This document shows, piece by piece, positions 30,596-43,200 of a stretch of 64,000 nt of DNA. The stretch's first letter is position 1; every line of letters starts with the position of its first letter. This stretch comes from Lineus longissimus (taxonomy: Eukaryota > Nemertea > Pilidiophora > Heteronemertea > Lineidae): NCBI RefSeq assembly GCF_910592395.1, contig NC_088318.1, forward strand, positions 248,001-312,000. The letters run 5' to 3'. The notes below the pieces were generated by a model. It searched no databases. It was not told where the DNA came from and saw only the letters and a list, made by a program, of their open reading frames with translations. Both the position numbers and the translations under genes were made by a program.

Positions 30596-33500
30596 CTATA
30601 ACTGTTTGTCCTTTAGAATTTTCTGCACTTTCTCCACCACGATTGCAATGTCTTGATTTCTGTCGAGTTTTAAGAACTTTCCTTTCATCGTCTTGATGAT
30701 TTTCACCCATTCAGGCAACAGCTCGACCATCATATCCAAATGCGTCTCCACCTCTCCTGAAAAGTGGGATGGATATTAAATTATCACAACATGGGGGCAT
30801 AGGTATTTGGGAAGAATACAACAGAAGTATAAAATAATTTTCTCCACCAAGAAAAGATGGTGAAGCTCTCTCGCCAGGTGTCTATTTGGTTTCTGCTACG
30901 GTGCCAAATAACCCAGTCTCTCAGTTCCATTGGTGTGATAACTCAACACAGTACTAAAGCCTTACAAGAGAAACATGTGCATCTGCCACCACTCTCCTGT
31001 AGAAGTGTAGGAAGAGCCAAAGATTTCAGGTCAATAATTGAATTAGAATAGAAATACAGAGCACTGTAATTGAAAGGTTGAGAGAACCTTCAAGTTCATG
31101 TCACCAGTTTCTTACCAACAGATATGGACTTGGTGCTGTCGGCCAGTTTAGAACAAGCAACATCCAATGGAAGTGCTGGTTTCTTCTCTGTTACAAATAT
31201 ACTTGGAAAAAGTTAAGGAAACATGATGGAATGCCTGATAGAATACTCAAGTAGACCATCTAATGAGGACTACAAACAGAATCTCCTGTTGTCAGTGTCG
31301 AGGTGAACTTGACATGTTGCCCGAAGGCTTAAAGTTATCATTACCTCACTCCTGAACCATGAAGCCAGTCATGTGGTTGAACTGCCACAAGTGACCTAAA
31401 AAATAAGTTATTCTAAGTCACATAACATCCACCATAGTATCGTTACATCCATCACAGTCACGTTACATCCATCACAGTCACGTTACATCCATCACAGTAA
31501 CGATACATCCATCACAGTAATGGTGCTGGACAAAAAGGATACTTTCTGAGAATGCGCACAAGATTTGGTAACCGTGACAACATCTCCATGTGGCGATCAT
31601 CTTCTGGGCTTCGTGTCATCGCAAGCTCAGTCTTTTTAGCCTCCTTGGAACGAATCTGGAAATGCAAACAAATTTGAAGATGACTGTCACATAGAATGGT
31701 AGTATACAATTCTAAGATATGATTCGCCAGGCTGAATGATGTGGCCAACCAACATAACAAGAGATCATCTTGTGTTGTATCCTCTCATCTGGCCTGAAAT
31801 GGTGTAGTGTAGTGCATTGTCTGCACTCCTTTGCTTCCACAAACAGGTTTCTGGATGAGGCTAGCAATGAATGTAAAGCACTTTGAGACAGTACAGTTGT
31901 GCACTATAAAGCACGATATAAGAACTTGCATTTCATTTGCATCAAGGGTGTGATATTCTTTACTCACCCTATCCAAGAGAGACTGTGACACTCCCTTGAG
32001 AGCCACATCACCTTTGGTACACTCTACCTCAGGTACAGTCACTTTCTCTTCAGCCTCTTTCTTGCAGGCAGCAGCTACCCTCGCCAACGCCACCTCAACC
32101 TAGACAAGAGAAACGCCTCAAGTTAGTTATACAACAGGTAACCTTGAAACAAGTTTTATGATTGGCTAACAAGTCTAATTTACCACTGTTGCTGTTGTGA
32201 TGATATTTGCCGTGGAGCAACTTGCCCCTCAAGACAGAAAAACAGACAATGACCCAGAGTTGCAGACCAAGAAACCACCTAAACATACCCAACACACACA
32301 ATCATTAACAAACACCGACACAGCGGCTTAGAGACTCACCCGCTTTGGAAGTCGACCACTGGTGTGCTGCATCACATCTTGTGCAGTCACAAACTTCTGC
32401 ACATTAGGAGCCTCCGGTAGCGGTGCTGGCTCCACATCTGGCACTCCATCAACGTTAAACTTTGGATGCCATCTTGTCAGTTTGTCATCTGGGACTGCCA
32501 GTGGACGATCTAACTTGGATAGGAAATCCTTGAGAAAAACAAATAGCATAATGTAGTAAAGAAGTTACAACAAGTGTTGTCTATTCTGGCAAACTTAAAG
32601 GCTTGCTCTATCGGTCTTCTCTTGTCTTCTGTCGGTGACTGACTTGAAATAGCCAATAAAAACTGATGTTAACGACAGGTTAGGGATGGTGAATGTTATG
32701 TTAATCCTGTGAGCAAGTTAGCGATCAGTAACAAGCCCACAATGTATTGGGAGTTCCTTGATAATTACCCTGTGATGTTGTTTAACCGTGTTAATGAGGT
32801 TGTGATGAAAGATATTCCGGCGGTCGAGGAGAGCGGCCGCTGTGAACGTCTGCTTCGCTGGTTGCTTCTTGTTCTTCTCAGACGACGATTTTGTGAGAAC
32901 CGTCGCCAAACTTTCTGCAAAGTAGAATCAAGTAAAGTTGAGAAGTCTCCTCCAGAAAGAATCACAAAATCTTTGTTTTTAATCAGGAAAAACCATCCAG
33001 TGACAAGCACACAACTTGTGCCATGCTTCGCAGACTTAGTGGGCCTTTACTGGCCTTACTGAACCATTTCACTAATGATGACTTCTTTGCTACATCCCTG
33101 GCTTAAATGTCTCACCTTTGTACAAATCCTGGTCCAAACTCGGTTCAACTGTCATCTGATACTCATTCGATTTGCCACCAAACTGGGGAAGACCTTTCTC
33201 CTGCCGGAAATGGTAGGCTGCAGGGAAGACACGACGCATCTGGCCAAGGGTCTTTGTCTCAAATGCTCTGAAAATAAACATAATGACAATACAATTCGCT
33301 TCACTGAAAAGGAAAACCAAACTCAGCTTTTAAAAGAAAAAACAACATTTTGATTTGGAAATGTTCAGAATTTAACCCCAATTCACATTCTGATTTAGTT
33401 GAATTAACTTGAAAACTTTTACTCACTTTCTGACCATATTCTGTACGGCCGTTTTCAACTTGCTAAACGTACAGATCTCCTTGCGGTTATGCAACATGCT

Positions 33501-35301
33501 GACAATGGTATCAGTGCTCCTAAACATCTCATTCAGGAGTTTGTACTTGTAGGGCAAGGCAAGCGTGGGTGCAACTGGTTGGGCTAGAGTATGGTATCGT
33601 TCATATGCTGGCCTGGAAAGAGAGAGGATAGTGTGTAAAGGCAGGTAGTATAACAAATCACTTAGCAGCAGGCCCCAAACTACCCATTTAGCAGCAGGGC
33701 TCCAAACTACCCAGACCAGCTGATAGGTAAACAAGTTCTTCACTGTCAGAGTGTTTGCTAACTGAACTCTACTCTACTCTGGATCTTTCTCACCCTTTTT
33801 TTTTTTGAGCTTTCAGGAGTGTTACCAAGAGGAATAACAGCTAAGCCAATTCAACCAGGATATGTTATAAAAAGGGACTTACTCTTTTGGCTTAACCTCC
33901 TCTTTCTCATGTTCCTTGGCCTTGGCTTTCTCCACAAGCTTAACGTTCTTGTTGAGCTTTGCCAGCTGCCCTTGAAGCTCTGCGAGTTTCCCACACTTGG
34001 CAAGTTTGCACTTCATCTCAGCTGGAGTTGCAACCAGCTAGAAAGATTAAGGACAAATACAAGTAAGATTTCATCATCAATAACCACAAACAAATCTCAT
34101 GATATTTAGCTCAAGTATAAAGTTGAGTCGTCCTACAAGCTATGAATATGAAAGTGTAAACTATTAGTACCTCGTGCCACGCATCTCAAGTGGTACATGT
34201 CCCTGTTGTTCTGAACACAACAACAGAATGCAGCAATGTTTCAACTGTTCAAACCACTTCACAAGAAAAATCAGCAATGAATGTTTCAAAATTTACCTTT
34301 TTTGACTTCAGAGACAACTTCAATGCTTCCAGGTCTCCCAGCGATTTCATATTACCCTCAATCTTCAGTTTCAAAGTGGAACCTTCTGCTGCAGTCTCCT
34401 TTGATGGAAACTTTCTGAGCGTCTCCAATACTTTATTCCGTAGCGGAGTTGACTGTGAAGATTTCTCCTGTTTCTTCGCTGGTGTCTTCACAGGTGTTTC
34501 TTTCACATTGCCATTTGAAGATGGTGCTGTAGGTCCAATATCCAGACTCTTCTGAGCAGACGATTCAGTTTCCTTGGCTTTCAACTGCAGGACAAGTTTT
34601 TTACGTACAGATAAAGCTGCTGCAGAGTTTGTCTGTTTTTTATTAGAGAAGGAAGTAAAGTCAAAGCCATGTTCAGGTGTTCGCTGGAGCAATTCAAGAA
34701 GGTGGTCTTTTCTTGTTGTTTTGTGAGGCCGACTTCGTTTCTTTGAAACATCGGCGATTCCATCGACCTTTTCCGGAGATCGTCGTTTCTGTGGAGAGGC
34801 TGGTGGTGTAACCGCATGATCGTCAATGAAGGCACTCGCTAAGTCAAACGTCTTTGGGGAAGGAACAACTGGATCGCAGGTTTTTTCAGGGGGACAAGGT
34901 CCATCAACATCATCAAAGCCAGGATCTGTAGACTCGGAGAGTTCATTTAGTTTGGGAAACAAATCAGTAATTTTACAGGCAACTGGGATGTCTGGGTCAT
35001 TTTTTTTATTCCTGGACCTTACTGCCCTACGGCTACCTAGAGACGATGTTGCTTTACGGGTATTAGGTGCAGTCTTTTGCACGCAGACAATACGTTCAAG
35101 CACAGAAATCGAAGGGTCGTTTTTGGAAGATATTTTTAGAGAGGGTGGGGCGGGATCGGCCTTATTGATCGCACTCTCGGGTTCTTGGATGATAACACTA
35201 TCAACATCTGCATTTCTTAATACTTTTCTACGCTTGGAAGGCTGGAAACCCGAAGGTCTTTTACGGCTTTGGAAATACGACGTGACTTTCTCCTGCGCCA
35301 T
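30596..35301 (-). CDS. CDT1: DNA replication licensing factor CDT1
   Basis: Ten exons (34,297-35,301; 33,883-34,037; 33,427-33,612; 33,116-33,267; 32,769-32,914; 32,340-32,528; 31,968-32,099; 31,543-31,655; 31,116-31,201; 30,596-30,756) join in phase to 774 codons plus stop. CDT1 loads MCM2-7 with ORC and CDC6 in G1 and is held by geminin. The N-terminus carries a PIP-box degron, [13 protein letters not shown], at residues 3-15. Residues 1-335 are disordered. The geminin-binding winged helix is at ~387-500 ([40 protein letters not shown]). The hallmark [20 protein letters not shown] is at ~565, and the C-terminal MCM-binding winged helix is at ~655-774. At 774 aa it is longer than human CDT1 (546), mainly because of the N-terminal tail. 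It is head-to-head with TTC5. Confidence 0.96.
31440..31520. repeat. 20-bp tandem repeat, about 4 copies
   Basis: CACGTTACATCCATCACAGT repeats about four times in the CDT1 intron between exons 31,116-31,201 and 31,543-31,655, ending about 20 bp from the latter's donor. Confidence 0.8.
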
Positions 35302-35314
35302 GTTGATTATTCAA

Positions 35315-35339
35315 TTTCCCGCCACACTGGTCACGTGAC
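35315..35339 (-). promoter_or_regulatory. E2F-type site and E-box at the CDT1 start
   Basis: TTTCCCGCC at 35,315-35,323, 14 bp upstream of the CDT1 ATG, matches the E2F consensus. TCACGTGAC at 35,331-35,339 contains a palindromic CACGTG E-box. CDT1 is a known E2F target in animals; use of these sites here is inferred. Confidence 0.6.
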
Positions 35340-35376
35340 GTCCCTTTAAATCATTCTCACGAGCAGGTGCTTGATT

Positions 35377-35697
35377 GTAGGTCTCGTTAGGGAGTTTTTC
35401 CCAAATGTACGCGATTTAACAGGACGTAACATCTATTTTAAAATGCGTTTCCAAAGTGAATGCATGAGGACAACCCATTTGTGTCGTATATCACTGGAAA
35501 CGCCCGATTCCCCTGAAAAAGATGCTCGCCACTGTCGTGCGGTACCTGAGAAAACGTGCCGTTATATATACTTGCAGATATGATTGGACTGACAGTCAAT
35601 ATAGGTCAACGACCAGCGTACCCCTTTCACCATCCAGGCACCAATTCTGGTTGGAAAAGTCAGTGTCCGACACTAATTCCCCAATGCATCCTCTAAA
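35377..35697 (+). repeat. Dispersed repeat, intact copy (A half then B half)
   Basis: Block A (GTTAGGGAGTTTTTCCCAAA... to GGAAACGCCCGATTCCCCTG, 35,384-35,514) is followed directly by block B (GGTACCTGAGAAAACGTGCC ... GTGTCCGACACTAATT, 35,515-35,697). Both blocks recur at 53.9-54.75 kb in swapped order. It lies between the divergent CDT1 and TTC5 starts. No terminal inverted repeats or coding capacity are visible. Confidence 0.8.
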
Positions 35698-35898
35698 CGG
35701 TATCCTGAGTCTCAGGCTTTTTATACTATATTTGTTCATATGCATTTTGTCTATGAATTTCAAAAATCTTAATTCCTTTCTTTATCCCCAACAAAAAGTC
35801 TCTGGGAGTGACTTCGATTTGGAGCGCATCGACTGGGGGCGGAAAGGTCATCGAGCGAAACGACCGGCTACCCGATGGATCTGCATACAGAAACAAAA

Positions 35899-38800
35899 AT
35901 GGTGGACACGAATCCAAAACTTTCTGATTCGCCGGCTTATGAGAGAGCTAAGGTTGTTATGATGGTCTTGATTTCATATATTCTGGGTTTCAGTGGTTGA
36001 TCAAATATTGCTGATTTATTATACGACAATGTTAGTGTCATCTGAGGTCGCATAATCCTGAGATTTCGACTTGTCGGCACTTGTATTGTTTTGATTTTAA
36101 CTTCGTGCTGGCATTTTTCATTTTCTTCTGGCCAACCTCGTCCGAAGGTCCAAAATCCATTGCCTCGTCTTAAGACATGAAAAATGCTTTTTAAAAGTTC
36201 ATAAAAGTAAGGAAATGTCACTAAAAAAGAACTGGTGCTGGCATGGATGGCCATGTTGATGATGTCATAGACGTTCTCATTGGACCTTGGCTTTGGGGGA
36301 CCAACATTGACACAAGGCCAAGTCCAGAGTTAGGTTTTCGCTCCGGGCACATTACAATTGCATGTTTTCCATTCCAGAAAGCCGTCGATGATGTCTATGA
36401 CTTCAGAGATCATTATTTTGAATGTCAAGGTTTGGAGAGAGCGGTCCACAAAGCTGATGATGTGCAAGATGAGCTGAAGAACACACTTACAGTTCTTTCA
36501 GAATTACAAGGTATGTGAATCATCACTGACATGATGACTGTGACACATGTTATGAATTGAATCCTAGATGACTGGTGACTTTCTCAACTGCACTAGAAAT
36601 TGGGTATCAGCATTTGATATCCGTCTGATACAGCAACAATCTCAGATTTATCACTGTCAGCATCAAATTTCCAAACAGTTCCCTAATCATTTCAGATCAG
36701 GTCGCCCCAAAAGCTGTTTATTTCATGCTCTATGGCCGAGCCCTTAATGTGTTGTCTGGATTCAACCAGGAGGCGCTAGAACTACTAGCCAAGGCTGTTA
36801 AGTTAGACCCGAGCTTGGTTGAGGCATGGAACCATCTCGGTGAATGTTACTGGAAGAACAACGATGTGAAAGCTGCACATAACTGCTTCACAGGAGCTTT
36901 AAGTCATGTAAGCATCATTGGAATTATGTTCTGTGTTCAAGGCAGGGTGTGTTGGGATTCCTTAGGTTAATCAATTGAACTATGTTGAAATAGGCAGGAT
37001 TGCACCAGACCCAAGACAACCAAATAGCTGTGTCATCTGGTGCGTGACTACAATGCAGGACAGTGTAAACTACTTTATGTGATTTGCTGAATGTTTCTCC
37101 ACAGTCTTATCATATTGATTTGAGTTGCCAAACTTTGATTGAGTCTTCATATTTGGTTTGTTTATTTTCAGTCCAAGAACAAAGTGTCATTACGTAATCT
37201 CTCGATGGTGCTGAGGCAGCTTGGGTCGACTTCTGAGGAGAAACTCAAGAATGTCGAGGAAAGCGTTGAAAAGGCAAAGGAAGCTGTTGGTTTTGATGTG
37301 AAAGATGGTACCTCATGGTGTAAGTAGACATCGTGAAAAGTATTATGTTGTTTTGCTTTATTGTTTGGGTTAGATCAATCTGCACCAGCATGTGTATTAG
37401 AATGAAGAAAACATTGCAAACACTGGCATACAAGGTTTCACCTTTCACTCAACATTCAAAGTGACCTTTTTATCTTTCAGTTATTTTAGGAAATGCATAT
37501 CTGTCACTATTCTTCAACATGAACCAGAGTCCCAAAGTGTTGAAGCAATGTTTAAGTGCCTACACACAGGCTGTAAGTATCTTCTACGTTTGTTGGTCTC
37601 CATCGAGGTGGCGTTATTTGTCTGCTTGTCAGGCTGTCAGCCAGGGTCTGTACCGATGCACTTTGACTATTGAAGGTCTCTAGGGTGTGAAGTGGCTGTT
37701 GTAATTTCAGTGCTTCCCTGAGCTCAGTCTATAAAGCAATGACTACTGGACAGGGGTTCAAACTCGGGACCCTATGGAGTGAGTATTGGACACCTTAATC
37801 AGACGCCACTATACAGTGATAAGTCTCCACACAACCTTTTCATTTTTGCCAGTGGAATGATGGTGTTCCTTCATCATAACCAGAAAGTGTTGGAATCCCT
37901 TCAACTAATCACAGTAACTTTTGTTTCTTGCAGTCCTTGACAGAGGAACTGTCGACTTCTTTCACCAGGCAGAGTTAGTGTGATAATGACATGATGTTTC
38001 TGTTTCAGGAACGAGATGCTGTTGCAGCGTGTAACCCAGATTTACATTTCAATCGATCAATAGTAAGTATGTTTGCTCTACTTCACGTTTATATGAATAG
38101 TTTGCCTGTCTGCTAGATTTCAAATCCAAGGTCATGTGATTATTCAATATAAACCTCATCTCTCTCTCTTCATGCACTTATCTGTCATTCAGATGCTTTC
38201 TATAACCCCTGGTGCCTACAACCACCAGAACCTTAGACATGGACAATGACTTGAGCACTGTATAAATTAATATCGAATTGTTTCATTTCAGGCATATAAA
38301 TATCAAGAAGACTATGAATTAGCACTGATAGGTTTTTCACGGGCTTCAGTACTAGACCCAACATGGTCCGATCCAAAAGATAAGGAAAAAAACTTGACAG
38401 ATTATCTAGAAAAATTATGTGAATTTATTGATACTAAGGTAAGAACCATTTCTCTGAACTCAATCTGTTGAGATTTACTGAACAAAGGATCTGATACAGG
38501 CTTTAGGTTGGTCAGCTAACTTCAAATAATCAAATACATATTTCCAATTTGGCAGACTTACGATGAACCTTGTCCTTGTTTCAGTAGATGTGACTTGGAG
38601 GTTTCTTCTGTGCCATATCTAATCTTATACTTCTTTCCAGGGAAAGTTAAAGGGTAAAAAGGTCCAGACGATGCTCAAGTCGTTATCAGGGAGTGATCTT
38701 GGGCCGTATGGAGGAGGGTCTTACACGAATCCATCGGGAAAAACAACCAAGTTAACAAACGTATCGTTGGCCTCATTGAAAGGGGAAAAGAATTTAGAGA

Positions 38801-39581
38801 AGGTCGTTGTTGGGAAGGTTGTGTGTAGCCTGACCTCTGATGACCCTGTGCCATTGTAAGTATACTAGATGTCTGCCTCATCGGTTGAATTGGCCATTTT
38901 CGTTGCATAACGCCAAACATATGACTTATGTTTAACTCTCTGTTACAGTACATTCTGTCTTGTGGATTCACAGGAAACGTGTGTTGCTGTGACGACGTAT
39001 AACATTGCCCTGGGATATGGGGTGAAGATCGGAGATGCTGTAGCCATTCCTGAGCCATTTGTACAAGACGTGGACGTCCATCATAAAGATAAGGTAAATG
39101 ATCAGTCGGGGTTTGAAGCCATTGAATGGATTATTGTTGTCTTAGCATTCAGCACCAGCGAATGTTCAACATCGAGTTCTTAGTTCCGTGGGGACCATAT
39201 TTTTACATCATACCTCCCACATGAAAACATGTTGAAACCTTCTAACTGGAGTTTTTTGTCAGGCACAGAACAGACTGCTGTCTCAGAAGATGTATTGAGG
39301 GATGGTGTACTTGGTCAAGACCCGTTTTGTCATCTCACTGCAGAACAGCCACTGACTTTGATGAGAGTTTGGACGAGTTCTTCTACGATATAGGAGTTCA
39401 AAATCAAATGATACTGTTCTCAACCATGTGTTGTAAGCACTTCCTCTCAATCTATTTCCAGGTTTTCAAATTCCGTAGTATACGCGTGGATACACCTGTA
39501 GTACTGGTTGTGAATGGACGCAAATTGGGACTTGATAGACAAGCGCCGTCAGTTTTAGCAGTCAGTGCTCAAAGTGAATAG
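35899..39581 (+). CDS. TTC5: Tetratricopeptide repeat protein 5 (TTC5/STRAP)
   Basis: Ten exons (35,899-35,952; 36,378-36,510; 36,696-36,907; 37,172-37,319; 37,481-37,572; 38,009-38,062; 38,292-38,438; 38,641-38,855; 38,949-39,093; 39,462-39,581) join in phase to 439 aa, against about 440 in human. TTC5 is a p300/JMY stress-response cofactor and also recognises nascent tubulin in tubulin mRNA autoregulation (family knowledge). Residues ~19-280 are TPR helices ([46 protein letters not shown]-like). Residues ~300-439 are the TTC5 OB fold ([49 protein letters not shown]). The first exon was chosen because its ATG and donor are in phase; the donor (GTTGTT) is weak, so exon 1 is the least certain part. 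Confidence 0.94.
37745..37815 (-). repeat. tRNA-like SINE fragment in a TTC5 intron
   Basis: On the minus strand, TAGTGGCGTCTGATTAAGG resembles an A box and GAGTTTGAACCCC a B box at tRNA-like spacing. It lies in the intron between exons 5 and 6. This is a remnant, not a functional tRNA. Confidence 0.45.
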
Positions 39582-40129
39582 GATATGGGCAGATTGCGAT
39601 GGATTCGTGAGATTCTCCTGTTGGACTTTCTCCTCTACAATCGTCTTGAATGCTGCAGTGAACATTATAAACCTGGTATGTCAGTGGGTTGAACTATTAT
39701 GCTCAGGTTGAAAACCTTGCAGTAAAATGAGGGAGGAATTTCATTGATTCTGTTGATAAAAAGAGTGATTATCTGACAGTGTAAGGCTATCACACAAGGT
39801 CACTCATGGGTGGTGTAAGTTGTTCTCTCTTTTTGTAAAAGGTGACAACAGATTCAGACAAACACGATGATTTGAATGAAAACGAGTTCTGTATTCTGAT
39901 CAATTGTTACAAAGTTGCACTGAAAACCTTGGTGATTATTTGGCACAAACATTTGAGATCAAAGAACTTCTGGTAAATCGGTATATTATTTCATTGAGCA
40001 GTAATGTGATGGCTTTATCTTGTTCATGGTAGGTAGGCCCTGAACTGATCAAACATGGCGTTATCATACTTGCATAAGAATTTTTTACAATGACTAGAAT
40101 ACTGTTGTGGATACCAAGTATCAAACATG

Positions 40130-40135
40130 AATAAA
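40130..40135 (+). terminator. TTC5 poly(A) signal AATAAA
   Basis: AATAAA about 550 bp after the TTC5 stop is followed by a GT-rich stretch (TGTGTGTTTTT). The C18orf63-like stop lies only about 110 bp further, so the two 3' UTRs probably overlap on opposite strands. Confidence 0.65.
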
Positions 40136-40241
40136 TGTGTGTTTTTATAACCCCTGATTCCTGTTGGTCTTTTGATCCTATGGTAGATTGTGCATGTCAA
40201 GCCCGAAGTGAAGCGGGTTGTCTAAGGAAACCGACTTGGAA

Positions 40242-43200
40242 TTATGGTTCAGTTGACACTATGTTGAGTGCCAGTTTGACTTTCTCCATCAGGTCTGTCT
40301 TCTTATCCTTGGCCTTGCACTGGATACCTCTCCCCTTCAGCCAGGCAGTCAGGGTGGCTGCATTCACTTTGTTCAACTGAAAAAGTATAGCAACTATGAG
40401 CAAGCTTTTTGTCACACCCTGTAATCAGGCAATTGTACTTCAGGCTACGGCTCCAACATAGAATCTATGTGATGTTCCCCTCAGTTGAGGTTCGGTTATT
40501 GTAATTCTTGATCCTCGCCATTTCTCAAGGAATGCTGACATGTATGAAGGAATGGTACCCACAGCAAAGCTTAATTGTAATAAAAGGTACTCTACCTGAT
40601 TGTTATTAGCAAGTAATGTAACATCGATTCCCTCCTGGACGGTCTGCTTGACTCGAGGCTTCTTTGGCTTGCTGGCTCCATCCTCAGGCTGCAAATAGAA
40701 CATTGAGGAAAACATGTTAGAAAGTCAGCTTCACGAATACTTGAGAAAGGACCTGCTTGTTGGTTTGAATATTGTAAGATCAGCCTCACCTTTTGTGCAG
40801 GTACGTTGACCCGGCTCTGTGGAGTGCTGCCCACACTGTGAAGACTGGACTGATAGAACTGTGAGTCATTCAGATTGCTTCCTTGGTTTGGGAAGCTAGC
40901 TGGAGGAAGACTGATTGAAGGTCGGGATGGTGCCATGGCATGCTTGGTATTACCGGTACTGTCAGTCAATGTTGGGAGTTTCTTGAGTTTGAGTTTTGAA
41001 CCCGGCATTGTCCCAGTTCCCAGTAATCTTGGCTGTTGCATCTGTGGCTTGACAACAGGTTGTCCTGAGCTGGCACTCGGCTTCTTGGCAAATATCAGAA
41101 CATTTGAGGATCTGCTCTGTCCTCCAACATATGGTAGACTTGGGATGCTAGGAGTGATGGCCGAGCTGACATCCCTTGGTGGTTCCTCGGCTGTTTTAGG
41201 ATGGCTCATAAAGCTCTGGCTAAAAGGCTGAATCTTCTGGCTTGCATTAGTTGGTTTTGCATCAAGAGATGGGGCCTTTGGTCTGAAGATTGGGACAGTC
41301 TTAGGCAGCGCCTCTTCAATGCCTCTATTTGCCATGATGATTCCACGAGGTTTCACTGAGCTAAACATTGGTACAATCCTTGGCCTTGACTCAGCTGTGA
41401 CTGTTGCTAATCTCTGTGGAGGAGGATGACGAACTTTATCTTCCCTACTGTTGTACTTCTTGTTCTCTGCCTGAACCAGCTGTGCCTGGTTTTGAACACT
41501 TTCCCCATTCAACTGAGAGGATGAATCAAAACTTTGTCTGTTGATGACACCATTGGGATCAACCTGTGATGAAGCCGACAGTGACACTGCACTGGACTGT
41601 AATAAGTTTCCTGTGCTTGTCTGTTTCGGCTGGAATACCGGGGTAGTGGGTGGCGCTTGTCTATAACCTGCTGCTGGCATGGGCATCTTGGTTGTCAGGT
41701 TGGACCGATTGGTTTGCTCCTGGAACATCAGAAGTGTGAATAAACAAGAGAACTGGTGCTATGCATATTTCTGGTTGGTGATTAAACATGCTGGCTGTAG
41801 AAGGCCAGGAAAATGTGACTCAGAGGACAAGATGACCATAGTCCATTTCATGAGAAAGTTGCTCCCAATGTGAGATGCTACATGACACTGTAAAAATGGT
41901 TCATTACTCACCTTGCATACCTCATTCAGCGACGTCACAAGAAATGATGCCTTTGTTTGAAAGTGAAACTTCTGTCCGCAGAGATTACTGATCTTGTTCT
42001 GGAGGTCAGAGAGGAATGCCTGGAGGATGGGTTTGGGGTCTGTCCTCGGGAGTATGTTGATGTCGCGTGGTCGCACACAACACTCAGGATATGTAAACAA
42101 CTGCTCGCCAATGAGCTTGAAGTAGATCTGATAGTATATAACACCGTCTTCATCTTCCGGCAGGCGGTAGCCATACTGAAATGGAACAGATAGTTCTAAG
42201 GTTACTGTAATCTTGGTCAGGATCTGTCAGGGTGGCAGCAGACAGACTATAGATGAGATAAGAGACAGCCCTTGACTGTTTTTACAGTTTTATTGTATGG
42301 TGTGATTTTCATTGCCTCAGTTACGGTAGCTGTTGATCGTGAAGTGATCTCTGGATGCCCTTACATAGTTTAAGATCTACCAAAAAAAGTCATAATGCTT
42401 TCTCTTTTCCACCAATTTCAAGTTTATAATAACAGACAAACTGTTACTTACAGAGTTTTTCCAGTGTCTCTTGATATCTCTGTATGAACGAAAAGGACCA
42501 TTGTTGGGCAGTTTGTGGCAGACATGGACCACTTTGCCTTGCTTCATGCTGAAATCAAATTAAAAATGATATCCTTACATATATAGAGACAGGTCAGATT
42601 TCTATCAAATGGAAACCGAATTACTCGCAACCTAAGTTTAATGCATTGCAAACAAACAAATCACAATTTTTTCAGCCACATTCATGTGCTCACCTTGGAA
42701 GAACATAGCACCAGTTGTTCTCAATGGAATATTCCTGTATCACATCATCAGCGTGAGAGGTGAAATGATCACGGACGGGTGGCGGGATCTCGAGGTCTTC
42801 AAGCTATCAACAAGGGAAAGAACAGTTTAAGTCAGGGCCTTATCTGGCTTCTTTGAAAAGGTTGAATGAAGGACTGATTGTTAATTGAAGAAAAGATAAT
42901 AGAGATTGTCACAACCAAGTTCCAACAGCAAGCCCCATTCAACAAAGTTACCCGTGATGAGAGACAGCACAGTACATTTCTGTCTTGACAATGTACGTCT
43001 TCAGGGTTGCAGAATGGTTGGTGAACTGCAGGGTGGCCCAGAATTATTTTCCCTTGCACAATAGAATTCTTTTGTGTATCCATTGTGTGAAGGAAAATAA
43101 TTCTGGGCCAGCCTGTAGAATGGAGAGAAATTTCTTTATCATCAGACTATTAGTACTAGTATTAGTAGAACCTCACCCTCATAGGAGGTAATTTGATGTT

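Noticed and set aside
34190-35338. Plus-strand frames of 121 and 170 codons
   Set aside because: Antisense shadows of CDT1 exon 1.
40875-41231. Plus-strand 118-codon frame
   Set aside because: Antisense of the large disordered exon of the C18orf63 homologue.
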